This document shows, one piece after another, positions 55,053 to 63,639 of a stretch of 64,000 nt of DNA. Every line of letters starts with the position of its first letter. Within the stretch, counting starts at the first letter, position 1. The notes beneath the pieces were generated by a model. It did not search any database. It was not told the DNA's origin and worked only from the letters and a program-made list of their open reading frames with translations. Source of the stretch: CAYNEO01 sp964396245. GTDB taxonomy: Bacteria > Zixibacteria > MSB-5A5 > GN15 > FEB-12. A program made the position numbers and the translations under genes. The stretch lies in NCBI GenBank assembly GCA_964396245.1, contig CAYNEO010000001.1, positions 62,001 through 126,000 on the forward strand. Reading direction: 5' to 3'.

Positions 55053-55077
55053 AAGGCCGCCGGTCGGCGGCCTTTTC
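55053..55077. terminator. terminator after etfB
   Basis: AAGGCCGCCG and CGGCGGCCTT form a 10-bp perfect stem with a GT loop. On the minus strand it follows the etfB stop within 5 bases with a TTCTTTC tail; on the plus strand TTTTCG follows. Confidence 0.82.
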
Positions 55078-55080
55078 GGG

Positions 55081-55866
55081 CTAAAGAATCTGGTTCTCGC
55101 GGAGTTTCTTGAACAGCTTGTCCGCGATTTCTTCGGGGGTCTCTCCCTCGATAATCTCGCCCTTGGTGCGCGGAGGCGGAGGCGAGACTTTCTCGATGTG
55201 TGTTTTGGAGTTGGCGCCCACGGAGCCGGTATCTACTCCGAGGTCGGCCGCCGACCATTTGGTGATCTCTTTTTTCTTGGCGGCCATTTTGCCCTTGAGC
55301 GACGGCAAACGCGGCTCGTTGATTTCTTTCACGACAGATACGACTGCAGGCAAGGGGAGCTCGACAACATCGTAGCCTTCCTCGGTTGTCCTGAGCACGG
55401 TCGCCTTGCCTTCTTCGATTGATTCGAATTTCTTGACGAACAGGGCCTGCGGAACATCGAGAGCAGCAGCAACAGCACCGGGGACCTGCGCCGCATCGGA
55501 GTCGACCGCCTGTTTTCCGGCCATCACGAGGTCAAATTCGCCGAGTTTTTTCAGTCCGGCGGCAAGTATCATTCCCAGCGCCTGCTGGTCGGAGCCGTTG
55601 AACGCCTCATCGACGAGCAGGTAGGCTTCATCGACACCGAGCGCAAGACAGTTGCGCAGGGCGGACTCGGTCCGTTCCGAACCGACCGACATCACCATGG
55701 TTTTTCCGCCCAGTTTCTCCTTTATGCGGAGCGCTTCTTCGACGGCGTATTCATCGAACGGGTTCACGACCCCGGGGCCTTGCGGCAACACTACTTGGTT
55801 GGCGGCCTCATCCACCTTAATCAGCGCGATTTCCGGCACCTGTTTGACCAGGACGACAATATTCAT
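55081..55866 (-). CDS. etfB: electron transfer flavoprotein beta subunit
   Basis: A 261-residue ETF beta subunit starting at the ATG at 55866 with GGAG upstream (a GTG at 55872 is possible). It begins NIVVLVKQVPEIALIKVDEAA. It carries the AMP/FAD-interaction segments NPFDEYAVEEALRIKEKLGG and GKQAVDSDAAQVPGAVAAAL, and VELPLPAVVSVVKEINEPRLPSLKG. It takes electrons from acyl-CoA dehydrogenases such as the one encoded at 43728. Its alpha partner is normally the next gene, but here a terminator follows and no etfA is in the window. Confidence 0.95.
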   Translation of the reverse strand: MNIVVLVKQVPEIALIKVDEAANQVVLPQGPGVVNPFDEYAVEEALRIKEKLGGKTMVMSVGSERTESALRNCLALGVDEAYLLVDEAFNGSDQQALGMILAAGLKKLGEFDLVMAGKQAVDSDAAQVPGAVAAALDVPQALFVKKFESIEEGKATVLRTTEEGYDVVELPLPAVVSVVKEINEPRLPSLKGKMAAKKKEITKWSAADLGVDTGSVGANSKTHIEKVSPPPPRTKGEIIEGETPEEIADKLFKKLRENQIL

Positions 55867-55974
55867 ATCCACTCCATCTCTGAAAGACTGTCCTCGATAT
55901 CAGGATACAATAATACGAATGATGACGCGAATGTCAAGAAAGCCGCACCGAATATAGTCAGTTGAGAAAACGCC

Positions 55975-56003
55975 AAAAAAAACCCGCCCAAACGGGCGGG
56001 TTT
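55975..56003 (-). terminator. terminator of the histone-like gene
   Basis: AAACCCGCC and GGCGGGTTT (loop CAAACG-type) form a strong stem. On the minus strand it is followed by TTTTTT and lies 30 bases beyond the stop of the lysine-rich gene. Confidence 0.9.
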
Positions 56004-56033
56004 ACTGCTTTGTACCGCTATGGTACTGATCGC

Positions 56034-56474
56034 CTATTTTTTCTTACGGCGAGCGGTCTTCTTGGCAGTTTTTTTCCTGGCTGCCTTCTTTGTCGTTTTC
56101 TTCTTGGCTGCTTTCTTCGTGGTTTTCCTCTTAGCAGCCTTCTTTGCGGTTTTCTTCCGGGCAACCTTCTTAGCCGTTTTCTTTCTCGCGGTCTTTCGGG
56201 CAGCTTTTTTCCTTGTCGTGGTTTTCTTCTTCGCTGCCTTCTTCTTTGCCGCTTTTCTCACGGCCGGCTTTTTCAGACCAAGCGAACGGGCTTTCGCCTG
56301 CACTGAAGCGAGTGTCCGACGGAGCTGCTTCGCGATTTCACGCGTGGGCGTGGTCCGATAGGACTTCTTCAGCAAGGCGACCTCTGCCGCGGTCCAGTCT
56401 TTCGGTTTCTTGCGACTGGTTTTTTTCTTCGCAGCCTTCTTGGTCGTTGCTTTCTTCTTCGTGGCCTTGCGCAT
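56034..56474 (-). CDS. lysine-rich histone-H1-like protein with a Myb-like core
   Basis: A 146-residue, extremely basic protein. The ATG at 56474 is preceded by GAGGAGAG; the longer open frame to 56552 is unlikely. Residues 1-25 and 68-146 are lysine/alanine/arginine/threonine repeats of the histone-H1 C-terminal type (KKAAKKKTTKKA and so on). Residues 26-67 form a compact domain, DWTAAEVALLKKSYRTTPTR / EIAKQLRRTLASVQAKARSL, with the Trp and helix pattern of SANT/Myb-like or homeodomain-type helix-turn-helix proteins. It probably binds and compacts DNA, with the core giving some sequence or structure preference. Its own promoter and terminator flank it. The family is recognised only by composition. 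Confidence 0.8.
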   Translation of the reverse strand: MRKATKKKATTKKAAKKKTSRKKPKDWTAAEVALLKKSYRTTPTREIAKQLRRTLASVQAKARSLGLKKPAVRKAAKKKAAKKKTTTRKKAARKTARKKTAKKVARKKTAKKAAKRKTTKKAAKKKTTKKAARKKTAKKTARRKKK

Positions 56475-56822
56475 TGAATTACTCTCCTCTGAAGAGGGTT
56501 GAGGGTTATATGATGTCGCTCTGTAAGTCAACGTCAATGATGCTCGACACAAATGGCTGGATCAGTTGTCTCAGTTGTCAAAGAACGGTTTTCCACATCC
56601 CATAAACTAAAACAATAGATTGATGTCAATAAAAAAATGTCAACACAAATTAAAAAAAAGATGTCGGCAAAGGTGTCGTCACGGTGTTCATGCATGCATG
56701 GATGATCGAATCGTCCACATGTTGCAAACGATGACCACATGTGTGATCACCACAACGGTGCGACTACGCATCTGCGGGTATCAGTGTCGTGACAGGTATA
56801 TATGTGACGTGACACGCGATAA
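56475..56822. other. upstream region of the histone-like gene, rich in short palindromes
   Basis: About 350 bases without a gene between rnc and the histone-like gene. It holds the promoter at 56601-56629. Upstream of that is a cluster of short palindromes and related words: CATGCATGCATG (56689-56700), CACATGTG (56736-56743) directly joined to GTGATCAC (56743-56750), and three TGTCGTGACA/GTGACGTGACAC-like words near 56673, 56785 and 56804. It may contain regulator sites; no RNA gene was recognised. Confidence 0.5.
56601..56629 (-). promoter_or_regulatory. promoter of the histone-like gene
   Basis: On the minus strand TTGACA (56629-56624) and TTTATG (56606-56601) are 17 bases apart. A second TTGACA begins 15 bases further upstream. 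The leader to the ATG at 56474 is about 120 bases. Confidence 0.55.
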
Positions 56823-57578
56823 TTAAGATGACGGACCATTGTCCATCTGCTCGAGGGCCTGTCGGGCGGCTTTCTGCTCGGCTTCTTTCTTGGATAACCC
56901 AATGCCCTCGCCGACACGTCGCCCGGCCACCGACACGACGACCTCGAAGACTTTCTCGTGATCGGGTCCCATCTCCGAGATCACTTCGTAACGGGGCATG
57001 CCGTTGCCCCGGGCCTGGATCATTTCCAGCAGCTCGCCTTTATAGTTGCGCTGGGCTTTGTCGGAGACGATCTGATCCTTGCGCGTGTAGATCAAACGGA
57101 GGACAACATCACGTGCGGCTTCAAAACCGCCGTCGAGAAATATGGCGCCAATCACCGATTCGAAGGCATCGGAGATGATCGACGGCCGCTCCCTTCCGCC
57201 GGAATTGTGCTCTTCGGGCGACAGCCTGATATACAGGTTCAGACCGACCTCCTGTCCAACCGTGGCCAGGGTTGTTTCGTTGACCAGCATGGCTTTCATC
57301 TTGGTCAGATCACCTTCGCTCAATTCGGGATGATCGATAAAGAGCCGGTGGGCGATGATCAGTCCGAGGACGGAATCACCGAGGAATTCGAGGCGTTCAT
57401 TGGAGAGTTCGAGGGCGTTACCGTTGCGGATATAAGAACGGTGGGTTAATGCCAGGAGCAGGCGATCGGGAGCTCGAAAGTGATATCCAAGGAGGTTCTG
57501 AACACTTTCAAGATCAGTATCGAGGTCCTGGCCGGGGCCGACCTTTACGGTCTTTTTGAAAAAGTCAAGAAAACCCAT
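56823..57578 (-). CDS. rnc: ribonuclease III
   Basis: A 251-residue double-strand-specific endoribonuclease. The signature NERLEFLGDSVLGLII holds the catalytic acidic residues, ALTHRSY precedes it, and the second metal-binding set is in SDAFESVIGAIFLDGG. The C-terminal 75 residues are a double-stranded-RNA-binding domain (YKGELLEMIQARGNGMPRYEV to KKEAEQKAARQALEQM). It processes rRNA and structured mRNAs. Its ATG directly abuts the fabF stop (57579), making it the last gene of the lipid operon. That arrangement is common in bacteria. Confidence 0.98.
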   Translation of the reverse strand: MGFLDFFKKTVKVGPGQDLDTDLESVQNLLGYHFRAPDRLLLALTHRSYIRNGNALELSNERLEFLGDSVLGLIIAHRLFIDHPELSEGDLTKMKAMLVNETTLATVGQEVGLNLYIRLSPEEHNSGGRERPSIISDAFESVIGAIFLDGGFEAARDVVLRLIYTRKDQIVSDKAQRNYKGELLEMIQARGNGMPRYEVISEMGPDHEKVFEVVVSVAGRRVGEGIGLSKKEAEQKAARQALEQMDNGPSS

Positions 57579-58826
57579 CTATGGCTTCCCATCAAACCTC
57601 CCGAGGATGAGAGAAACGTTGTGACCGCCGAAGCCGAAGGAGTTACTCATGGCGTAATCGACTTTCCACTCGCGTTTGCCCTCGGAGACATAATCGAGGT
57701 CACATTCGGGGTCGGGTTCGTCGAGATTTGCAGTGGGGTGAACAAGTCCATCCCGTATTGACAACAGGCTCGCGATCGACTCGACGGCGCCCGCGGAGCC
57801 GAGCAGGTGACCGGTCATCGACTTGGTGGAGTTGATCGGGATCTTGAAAGCATGGTCGCCGAGGACTGCCTTGATTGCCTTGGTTTCGGCGATGTCGCCA
57901 AGACCGGTAGACGTACCGTGAGTGTTGATATAATCCAACTGGTCCGGTTTCAATCCGGCATCGTGCAGGGCCATTTCCATTGATCGACGCGCCCCGATAC
58001 CTTCGGGATGAGGCGCCGTGATATGGTAGGCATCGGCGGTCATACCGGCGCCGATAACTTCGCCGTAGATCCGGGCGCCGCGCTTGACGGCGTAGTCGGC
58101 AGATTCAAGAATAAGGATGCCCGCTCCCTCTCCGATGACGAAACCGTCGCGATCCTTGTCAAACGGACGGGAGGCACGCTCGGGGTCGTCATTGCGGGTG
58201 GACAGCGCCTTGGCCTGACAGAATCCGGCGATGGCGGTCGGGGTAATAGCAGCTTCCGCGCCGCCGCATAGCATGATATCGGCTTCACCGCGTTGAATCA
58301 CGCGGTAAGCATCGGCGATAGCATGTGCCGAGGATGCACACGCGGACACGGTGGCGTAATTCGGGCCCCGGAAGGAATAGCGAATCGAGACCATACCGGC
58401 ACACATGTCGCTGATCATCATCGGAATGAAGAAGGGGGATATGCGGCCGGGACCGGAGGTAACCAGAGTCTCGTGCTGTTTTTCGAAAGTGGCAATACCT
58501 CCGATGCCGGAGCCGATAATGACTCCGCACCGGTCGTGATCGACAGCATCGAGATCCAGACCCGAATTCCCGAGCGCCTGTTCGGACGCGACGACAGCGT
58601 ACTGTTCGACCAGGTCCATGCGTCGCGCTTCCTTCTTCTCAATCAGGTCGGAGGAATTGAAGTCCTTGACCTCACCGGCAATTTGCGAAGGATATTCGCT
58701 GGTGTCGAACCGGGTAATCCGGGTGATACCGGATTTTCCGGCCAGGAGGGCGCTCCAGAAGATGTCCAGTGAGTTCCCGATCGGAGTCAGGACACCCATG
58801 CCAGTGATAACTACCCTGTTTATCAT
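57579..58826 (-). CDS. fabF: 3-oxoacyl-[acyl-carrier-protein] synthase II
   Basis: A 415-residue condensing enzyme of fatty-acid elongation, started at the ATG 58826 (MINRVVITGMGVLTPIG). The nucleophile Cys lies in SACASSAHAIADAYR. The catalytic His pair is in NTHGTSTGLGDIAE and KSMTGHLLGSAGAVE, followed by the C-terminal GFGGHNVSLIL. It adds malonyl-ACP units to growing acyl-ACP. It lies 37 bases after acpP and directly before rnc. Confidence 0.98.
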   Translation of the reverse strand: MINRVVITGMGVLTPIGNSLDIFWSALLAGKSGITRITRFDTSEYPSQIAGEVKDFNSSDLIEKKEARRMDLVEQYAVVASEQALGNSGLDLDAVDHDRCGVIIGSGIGGIATFEKQHETLVTSGPGRISPFFIPMMISDMCAGMVSIRYSFRGPNYATVSACASSAHAIADAYRVIQRGEADIMLCGGAEAAITPTAIAGFCQAKALSTRNDDPERASRPFDKDRDGFVIGEGAGILILESADYAVKRGARIYGEVIGAGMTADAYHITAPHPEGIGARRSMEMALHDAGLKPDQLDYINTHGTSTGLGDIAETKAIKAVLGDHAFKIPINSTKSMTGHLLGSAGAVESIASLLSIRDGLVHPTANLDEPDPECDLDYVSEGKREWKVDYAMSNSFGFGGHNVSLILGRFDGKP

Positions 58827-58863
58827 GTTGATACGGCTGCGGGGGCAGATCAAGCGAAGGCCG

Positions 58864-59109
58864 CTATTCCTCCGTTACCTTGCCGTGTTCCTTGATGTAC
58901 TCGATGGCTTCACCGACCGAGGTGATCTTCTCAGCGTCCTCATCGGGGATTTCCAGCGAGAATTCCTCTTCCAGAGCCATGACGAGTTCCACGGTATCAA
59001 GCGAGTCTGCTCCGAGATCCTCGACGAACTTGGCTCTTTCGGTCACCTGGCTGGCTTCGACGCCAAGCTGTTCAACGATGATTTCCTTTACTCTCTCTTC
59101 GATCGACAT
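58864..59109 (-). CDS. acpP: acyl carrier protein
   Basis: An 81-residue acidic carrier. It starts at the ATG 59109, behind AAGGAG; a TTG six bases upstream is unlikely. The phosphopantetheine site is the Ser in [20 protein letters not shown]. It carries acyl chains as thioesters during fatty-acid synthesis. It lies between fabG and fabF, the standard order. Confidence 0.98.
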   Translation of the reverse strand: MSIEERVKEIIVEQLGVEASQVTERAKFVEDLGADSLDTVELVMALEEEFSLEIPDEDAEKITSVGEAIEYIKEHGKVTEE

Positions 59110-59147
59110 GTTCAAGCTCCTTGAATATGATTCTTCATTTACTTTCG

Positions 59148-59879
59148 TTACATTGTGAGGCCGCCGTCGACGGCCACGACCTGGCCGGTGATATACGAGG
59201 CCTCATCCGAGGCGAGGAAAGCGACCGCCGCCGCGACATCTTCCGGCAGACCGAGACGACCGAGAATGACCTGTGCCATGAATGCTTCACGAGCGGACTC
59301 CGGCAGCTTTTTGGTCATTTCGGTATCGATGAAACCGGGCGCCACGGCGTTGACAGTGACTCCTCGAGGGGCCAGTTCCCGGGCCGACGATTTCGTCAGG
59401 CCGATCAATCCCGCCTTGGAGGCGGAATAATTCGCCTGTCCGGCATTCCCCATGAGGCCCACGACCGAACTGATATTAACGATGCGTCCGTATTTCTGTT
59501 TCATCATTATGCGTCCGGCCGTTTTCGTGACAAGAAATGCTCCCTTGAGGTTGATGTCAAGCACTGCATCCCAATCTTTCTCATCCATGCGAATCATCAG
59601 GCCGTCTTTCGTAATCCCGGCATTGTTGACCACGATATCCACCCGCCCAAACCGCTCGATGACCTTGTCGAAGAGGGCGGCAATATCGTCGGCTTTGGTA
59701 ACATCCGCCTTGAACCCGGCGGCCCGTTGCCCGAGTTCGGCGACTACGGGGTCGACCCAGGATTGATCGAGGTCGCTGATGACCACGTTGGCGTTGAGGC
59801 CGTGAAACTTCTCTGCAATCGCCCGACCTATTCCCCGGGCCGAACCGGTAATGACGGCGGTTTTGTTAGTGAAATCCAT
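59148..59879 (-). CDS. fabG: 3-oxoacyl-[acyl-carrier-protein] reductase
   Basis: A 243-residue short-chain dehydrogenase, started at the ATG 59879 ([25 protein letters not shown], with the TGxxxGIG cofactor loop). [14 protein letters not shown], the catalytic Ser in [14 protein letters not shown] and the Tyr/Lys pair in [14 protein letters not shown] complete the active site. The end [16 protein letters not shown] is the conserved FabG terminus. It reduces 3-oxoacyl-ACP with NADPH. It lies 10 bases after fabD. Confidence 0.98.
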   Translation of the reverse strand: MDFTNKTAVITGSARGIGRAIAEKFHGLNANVVISDLDQSWVDPVVAELGQRAAGFKADVTKADDIAALFDKVIERFGRVDIVVNNAGITKDGLMIRMDEKDWDAVLDINLKGAFLVTKTAGRIMMKQKYGRIVNISSVVGLMGNAGQANYSASKAGLIGLTKSSARELAPRGVTVNAVAPGFIDTEMTKKLPESAREAFMAQVILGRLGLPEDVAAAVAFLASDEASYITGQVVAVDGGLTM

Positions 59880-59889
59880 TTCAATACCT

Positions 59890-60819
59890 TTATTTGGTTT
59901 CGGCTGACACAAAGGCCGTTATGTCGGCGAGAGTGTCCAGATTGAGCGACCGGGCCGGGCGCATTTCCCGTTTGGCCAGTCCCGACAGGACTGTTCCGGG
60001 GCCAATCTCGATAATCGAATCCACGCCGTTTTCTTTCAAGTAGGTCATTGTCTGGGCCCATCTGACCGGGGCAATAATCTGTTTGACGAGCGCCTCGCGG
60101 ATGTCTTCCGGTTCCCCGGCGGGCCGGGCGGTGACGTTGGCAATGACCGGTTTTGACGTCGGGTGTATTTCTATTTCTTTCAGGTATGCTTCCATTCCAT
60201 CCCTGGCCGATTCCATCAGTGGCGAGTGAAATGCTCCGCCGACCTCAAGCATAATAGCCCGTTTGGCGCCGGCTTCTTTGGCCAGTTCGACCGCCTGTTC
60301 CACAGCGGCGACAGCTCCCGAGATAACCAGTTGACTGCCCGAGTTATAATTGGCCGGGACGACGATGCCGTCGGCACGCTCACACACTTCGGCTACTTTG
60401 TCAAAGTCCAAACCGATAATCGCGGCCATGGTTCCGGGATTTTTCCGGCAGGCTTCTTCCATCAACGCCGCCCGTTTTACCACCGCCTTGACCGCTTCCT
60501 CGTAGCTGAGAGCCCCGGCGACTGCAAGGGCGCCGTATTCACCGAGTGAGTGGCCGGCGGCGAAGTCAAACTCCGGTACGCGGTCGTGCAGCACTGTCAG
60601 GACGGCCAACGAGTGCAGCAGAATGGCCGGTTGAGTGTAGGCGGTGCGCTTCAGTTCTTCGGCCGGTCCCTCGAAGGAGATTTTGGCGATGTCCACGCCC
60701 ATCTCGACTTCGGCCAGATCATAGAGGCCGCGGACCTCGGGTGAGGAATCATACAGGTCCTGGCCCATACCGACGTATTGCGATGCCTGTCCCGGAAAGA
60801 ATAGTGCCGTTTTATTCAT
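59890..60819 (-). CDS. fabD: malonyl-CoA:ACP transacylase
   Basis: A 309-residue acyltransferase started at the ATG 60819 (MNKTALFFPGQASQYVGMGQ). The nucleophile Ser is in AAGHSLGEYGAL, with the conserved Arg in AVVKRAALMEEAC and the catalytic His in GGAFHSPLM. It moves malonyl groups from CoA to ACP. It lies 8 bases after fabH within the operon. Confidence 0.98.
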   Translation of the reverse strand: MNKTALFFPGQASQYVGMGQDLYDSSPEVRGLYDLAEVEMGVDIAKISFEGPAEELKRTAYTQPAILLHSLAVLTVLHDRVPEFDFAAGHSLGEYGALAVAGALSYEEAVKAVVKRAALMEEACRKNPGTMAAIIGLDFDKVAEVCERADGIVVPANYNSGSQLVISGAVAAVEQAVELAKEAGAKRAIMLEVGGAFHSPLMESARDGMEAYLKEIEIHPTSKPVIANVTARPAGEPEDIREALVKQIIAPVRWAQTMTYLKENGVDSIIEIGPGTVLSGLAKREMRPARSLNLDTLADITAFVSAETK

Positions 60820-60827
60820 CGAGATTG

Positions 60828-61817
60828 TTACCACTTGACAAGAGCCGCGCCCCAGATGAGTCCCCCGCCGAAGGCAACCATGAGGATGTGGTCGCCGTGC
60901 TTGATTCGACCGGCGCGATTGGCTTCGTCGAGAGCCAGAGGCACCGACGCCGCCGAGGTATTTCCGTAGTACTCGATATTCACAAACACGCGAGCCATGT
61001 CGATTTTGAGCCGCTTGGCGAGGGCCTCGATAATGCGAATATTTGCCTGATGAGGAATCACGAGGGCGATATCTTGAGGTGTGATCCCGCTGCGCGCGAT
61101 GACTTGCTCGGCCGCATTGGACATCTCCTTGACCGCCACCTTGAAAACGTCAGCTCCCGCCATGTATATCTTGTCCGTGCCGTCGTAGTCGAAGTCCGGG
61201 GTGTACGGATTCTTGGAGCCGCCGGTAGGCATCCACAGCAACTCGCGATAGCGGCCATCGGATTTCATGAAGCTCGAAATAAGGCCGCTGCCGTTAGTGC
61301 TGGGTTCGAGGATAACGGCGCCCGCAGCGTCGCCGAAAAGCACGCAAGTACCCCGGTCATCGTAGTTGGTGATACTCGAGAGCGCTTCGGAGCCAATCAC
61401 GAGGGCCTTGCTGTACCGGCCGGTTTCGATGAATGAACCGGCAACGGTGAGGCCGTTGATAAACCCGGTGCAGGCGGCAACCACATCGAAGGCAACCGCA
61501 TTTGTCAGTCCCATCTTCTCCTGGATGACACAGGCATTGCTGGGAAGCCGGTAGTCCGGCGTGACCGTGCCGGTAATCACCAGATCGATTTCTTCCGGGG
61601 CGCAACTGGCTGCCTCCATGGCGCGTTTGGCCGCGATGACAGCCATATCGGACCCGGTCATGGAACCGTTCAGGACACGTCGTTCTTTGATTCCGGTGCG
61701 AGTTATGATCCACTCGTCCGACGTATCTACAATTTTCTCGAAATCCGCATTAGTCATCCGATGCGGTGGTATATATGATCCCGTTCCGGAGATTCGGGCT
61801 CTTACTTTTTGGCTCAT
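60828..61817 (-). CDS. fabH: 3-oxoacyl-[acyl-carrier-protein] synthase III
   Basis: A 329-residue initiating condensing enzyme, started at the ATG 61817 (MSQKVRARISGTGSYIPPHRM), behind GGAAG. The catalytic Cys is in AACTGFINGLTV, with the His and Asn in IPHQANIRIIEAL and YYGNTSAASVPLAL. It condenses acetyl- or branched acyl-CoA with malonyl-ACP to start the chain. Its start lies 68 bases inside the end of plsX, so translation is probably coupled. Confidence 0.98.
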   Translation of the reverse strand: MSQKVRARISGTGSYIPPHRMTNADFEKIVDTSDEWIITRTGIKERRVLNGSMTGSDMAVIAAKRAMEAASCAPEEIDLVITGTVTPDYRLPSNACVIQEKMGLTNAVAFDVVAACTGFINGLTVAGSFIETGRYSKALVIGSEALSSITNYDDRGTCVLFGDAAGAVILEPSTNGSGLISSFMKSDGRYRELLWMPTGGSKNPYTPDFDYDGTDKIYMAGADVFKVAVKEMSNAAEQVIARSGITPQDIALVIPHQANIRIIEALAKRLKIDMARVFVNIEYYGNTSAASVPLALDEANRAGRIKHGDHILMVAFGGGLIWGAALVKW

Positions 61818-62844
61818 TATTTCTTCCAAAATGATTGTTAATCAACTCGTCGCGAATGCGTTCTTTGACCCCACGGCAGGCCATTTCATAGGCCGCCAGG
61901 ATAGCATTTGTTATCGCGCGGGCATTCGATGATCCGTGGCAGATGATCACGATGCCGTCCACGCCCAGAAGCGGCGCTCCACCCGCTTCTTCATAGTCGA
62001 AGGTGCTGCGCATGCGCTTCATGAAAGGTAACATCAGCCACACGCCGAATCGCGAGAATATGTTCGTTTGCACCTGTCGACGAATTGCCTTGACCAGCAT
62101 GGGCTTGATCGACTCTGCGAATTTCAGCAGGATATTGCCCGTGAAACCGTCGGTCACGGCCACGTCAATGGTGCCGGACAGGATATCCCGCCCCTCGATG
62201 TTACCCACGAAGTTAATGTTCGACTTCGCCAGTAATTCGCGGGCGCTGAATATGAGTTCATTGCCCTTACTGCGCTCTTCGCCTATCGACAGCAGCCCGA
62301 CCCGCGGAGCCTCGTTGTTGAACACGACCGAGGAATAAACCGAGCCCATGACGGCGAACTGTGACAGGTGAAGCGGCTTGCAATCGGCGTTGGCGCCGAC
62401 ATCGAGCATGATGGTCGGCCGACCGGTGCTGGTCGGAAAGACGGCGGTAATCGCCGGTCGACTGACGCCTTTAATGCGACCAAGGGTCAAAAGCGATGTT
62501 CCCATCACGGCGCCGGTGTTCCCCGGGGAGACAAAAGCCTCGGCTTTATCTTCCTTGAGCATGCGCAGGCCAACGGCGATAGAGCTGTCGCGCATGCGCA
62601 CACCATCGGTCGCCGAAACATACATGGGAACTTCGCTCTCGGCATGGTGGACGGAGACGTTTGGCGGTACGTCCTGTGCCTCGGCGAGCACAGACTCTAT
62701 GGCATCCTGCCGCCCGACGAGGGCAATATGTACTTCGTCGCCTATCTGGCGCGCAGCGGCAAGGCCCCCGTCGATAATTTCGGTGGGTCCGCCGTCGGCG
62801 CCCATAACATCAAGCACGACGGTACGTGTTTTCTCATCCGCCAT
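61750..62844 (-). CDS. plsX: phosphate acyltransferase
   Basis: A 364-residue enzyme that makes acyl-phosphate from acyl-ACP for phospholipid synthesis. Motifs seen: VVLDVMGADGGPTEIIDG, VSPGNTGAVMGTSLLTLGRI, PTIMLDVGANADCKPLHL and VDVAVTDGFTGNILLKFAE. The normal family end would lie near VKERIRDEL; the last 25 or so residues (HFGRNNEPKSKSPNLRNG) are an extension that runs into fabH. It lies 32 bases after rpmF in the usual rpmF-plsX-fabH order. Confidence 0.97.
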   Translation of the reverse strand: MADEKTRTVVLDVMGADGGPTEIIDGGLAAARQIGDEVHIALVGRQDAIESVLAEAQDVPPNVSVHHAESEVPMYVSATDGVRMRDSSIAVGLRMLKEDKAEAFVSPGNTGAVMGTSLLTLGRIKGVSRPAITAVFPTSTGRPTIMLDVGANADCKPLHLSQFAVMGSVYSSVVFNNEAPRVGLLSIGEERSKGNELIFSARELLAKSNINFVGNIEGRDILSGTIDVAVTDGFTGNILLKFAESIKPMLVKAIRRQVQTNIFSRFGVWLMLPFMKRMRSTFDYEEAGGAPLLGVDGIVIICHGSSNARAITNAILAAYEMACRGVKERIRDELINNHFGRNNEPKSKSPNLRNGIIYTTASDD

Positions 62845-62876
62845 GATCGCAAATCTTCCCTTAGTTCTGGAGGCGC

Positions 62877-63059
62877 TTATACTTCTTTGATATCAAGGAT
62901 CTGTTGACCCTTGTAATGGCCACAATGCGGGCAGATGTGATGAGGTAGTTTCGACTGGCCGCAATTCGGACAGCTCGAAACGTTGGGCGCGCTTAATTTC
63001 CAGTTGGTGCGACGCTTGCGCCCGCGAGTGCGCGAATGTCTGCGTTTCGGTAGTGGCAT
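62877..63059 (-). CDS. rpmF: 50S ribosomal protein L32
   Basis: A 60-residue ribosomal protein beginning MPLPKRRHSRTRGRKRRTNW. A zinc ribbon of four cysteines follows (CPNCGQSKLPHHICPHCGHY), so this is the zinc-binding form. It lies between yceD and plsX, its conserved position. Confidence 0.98.
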   Translation of the reverse strand: MPLPKRRHSRTRGRKRRTNWKLSAPNVSSCPNCGQSKLPHHICPHCGHYKGQQILDIKEV

Positions 63060-63080
63060 CGGTCCATCCTTCTCCGTTCT

Positions 63081-63602
63081 TCAACGATTGTCGGTAAGGT
63101 CAGCGAGACCTTCCCAACGACTGTCTATTCGATCCTGACCACAGGTGCACGATTTTTCGTTGCGATTGCATCCGCAGACGGGGCACAATCCCTTACAATC
63201 CTCGGAGCATATCGGCTTTATCGGTGTAGCCAGTACCAAAGTTTGAGTTACGATATCGGTAATGTCTGCCCGCAGGTTGTTGCCGCGGAAAAACACATAG
63301 TCTTCGTCATCATAGATTTCAGCCCGGTGCCCGTCGCCCGTAGGTTCCGAGCGCACAATAAAATCCGCCCTTCCCGTCAGCTCGGTAGAGAACTCTCTCA
63401 GGCAGCGGGCACATTCCATCCGGACTTGCCCGGCGACGCTGCCCTGGCAGAAGTACTCTTCCCCGGCCTTCTGAATCGCGAGCTGTATCTCCACCCGGTC
63501 GACACTGGTGACATCCTCGCGAAAAGCCTCTATTTCACCAGCTTTTGCCTCGATCAAGACTTCGACCGGGAAGTCCTCGAATTGATGCAGATCTAATATC
63601 AT
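63081..63602 (-). CDS. yceD: DUF177 protein (YceD family)
   Basis: A 173-residue protein of the YceD/DUF177 family, which is linked to rRNA accumulation and almost always sits before rpmF. It begins MILDLHQFEDFPVEV. The family Cys pairs are in RMECARCLREF and in the C-terminal cluster KPICSEDCKGLCPVCGCN, which probably binds zinc. The ATG at 63602 is only 9 bases after a perfect TATAAT, so the mRNA should begin about 2 bases before the start codon and be leaderless. The N-terminus fits the family, which supports this start. It is the first gene of the lipid operon. Confidence 0.94.
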   Translation of the reverse strand: MILDLHQFEDFPVEVLIEAKAGEIEAFREDVTSVDRVEIQLAIQKAGEEYFCQGSVAGQVRMECARCLREFSTELTGRADFIVRSEPTGDGHRAEIYDDEDYVFFRGNNLRADITDIVTQTLVLATPIKPICSEDCKGLCPVCGCNRNEKSCTCGQDRIDSRWEGLADLTDNR

Positions 63603-63610
63603 AGCCGCTG

Positions 63611-63639
63611 ATTATACGGAAAACCAACCTAAAAGTCAA
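63611..63639 (-). promoter_or_regulatory. strong sigma-70 promoter of the yceD-rpmF-fab operon
   Basis: On the minus strand TTGACT (63639-63634) and a perfect TATAAT (63616-63611) are 17 bases apart. The predicted start is near 63604, immediately before the yceD ATG. Confidence 0.85.

Noticed and set aside
54971..55258. N-terminal extension of the large secreted protein
   Set aside because: It overlaps etfB and its terminator; the ATG at 54970 begins a signal peptide.
56034..56300. Tandem DNA repeats in the histone-like gene as a possible CRISPR or satellite
   Set aside because: The repetition follows lysine/alanine codons in a coding frame and has no spacer structure.
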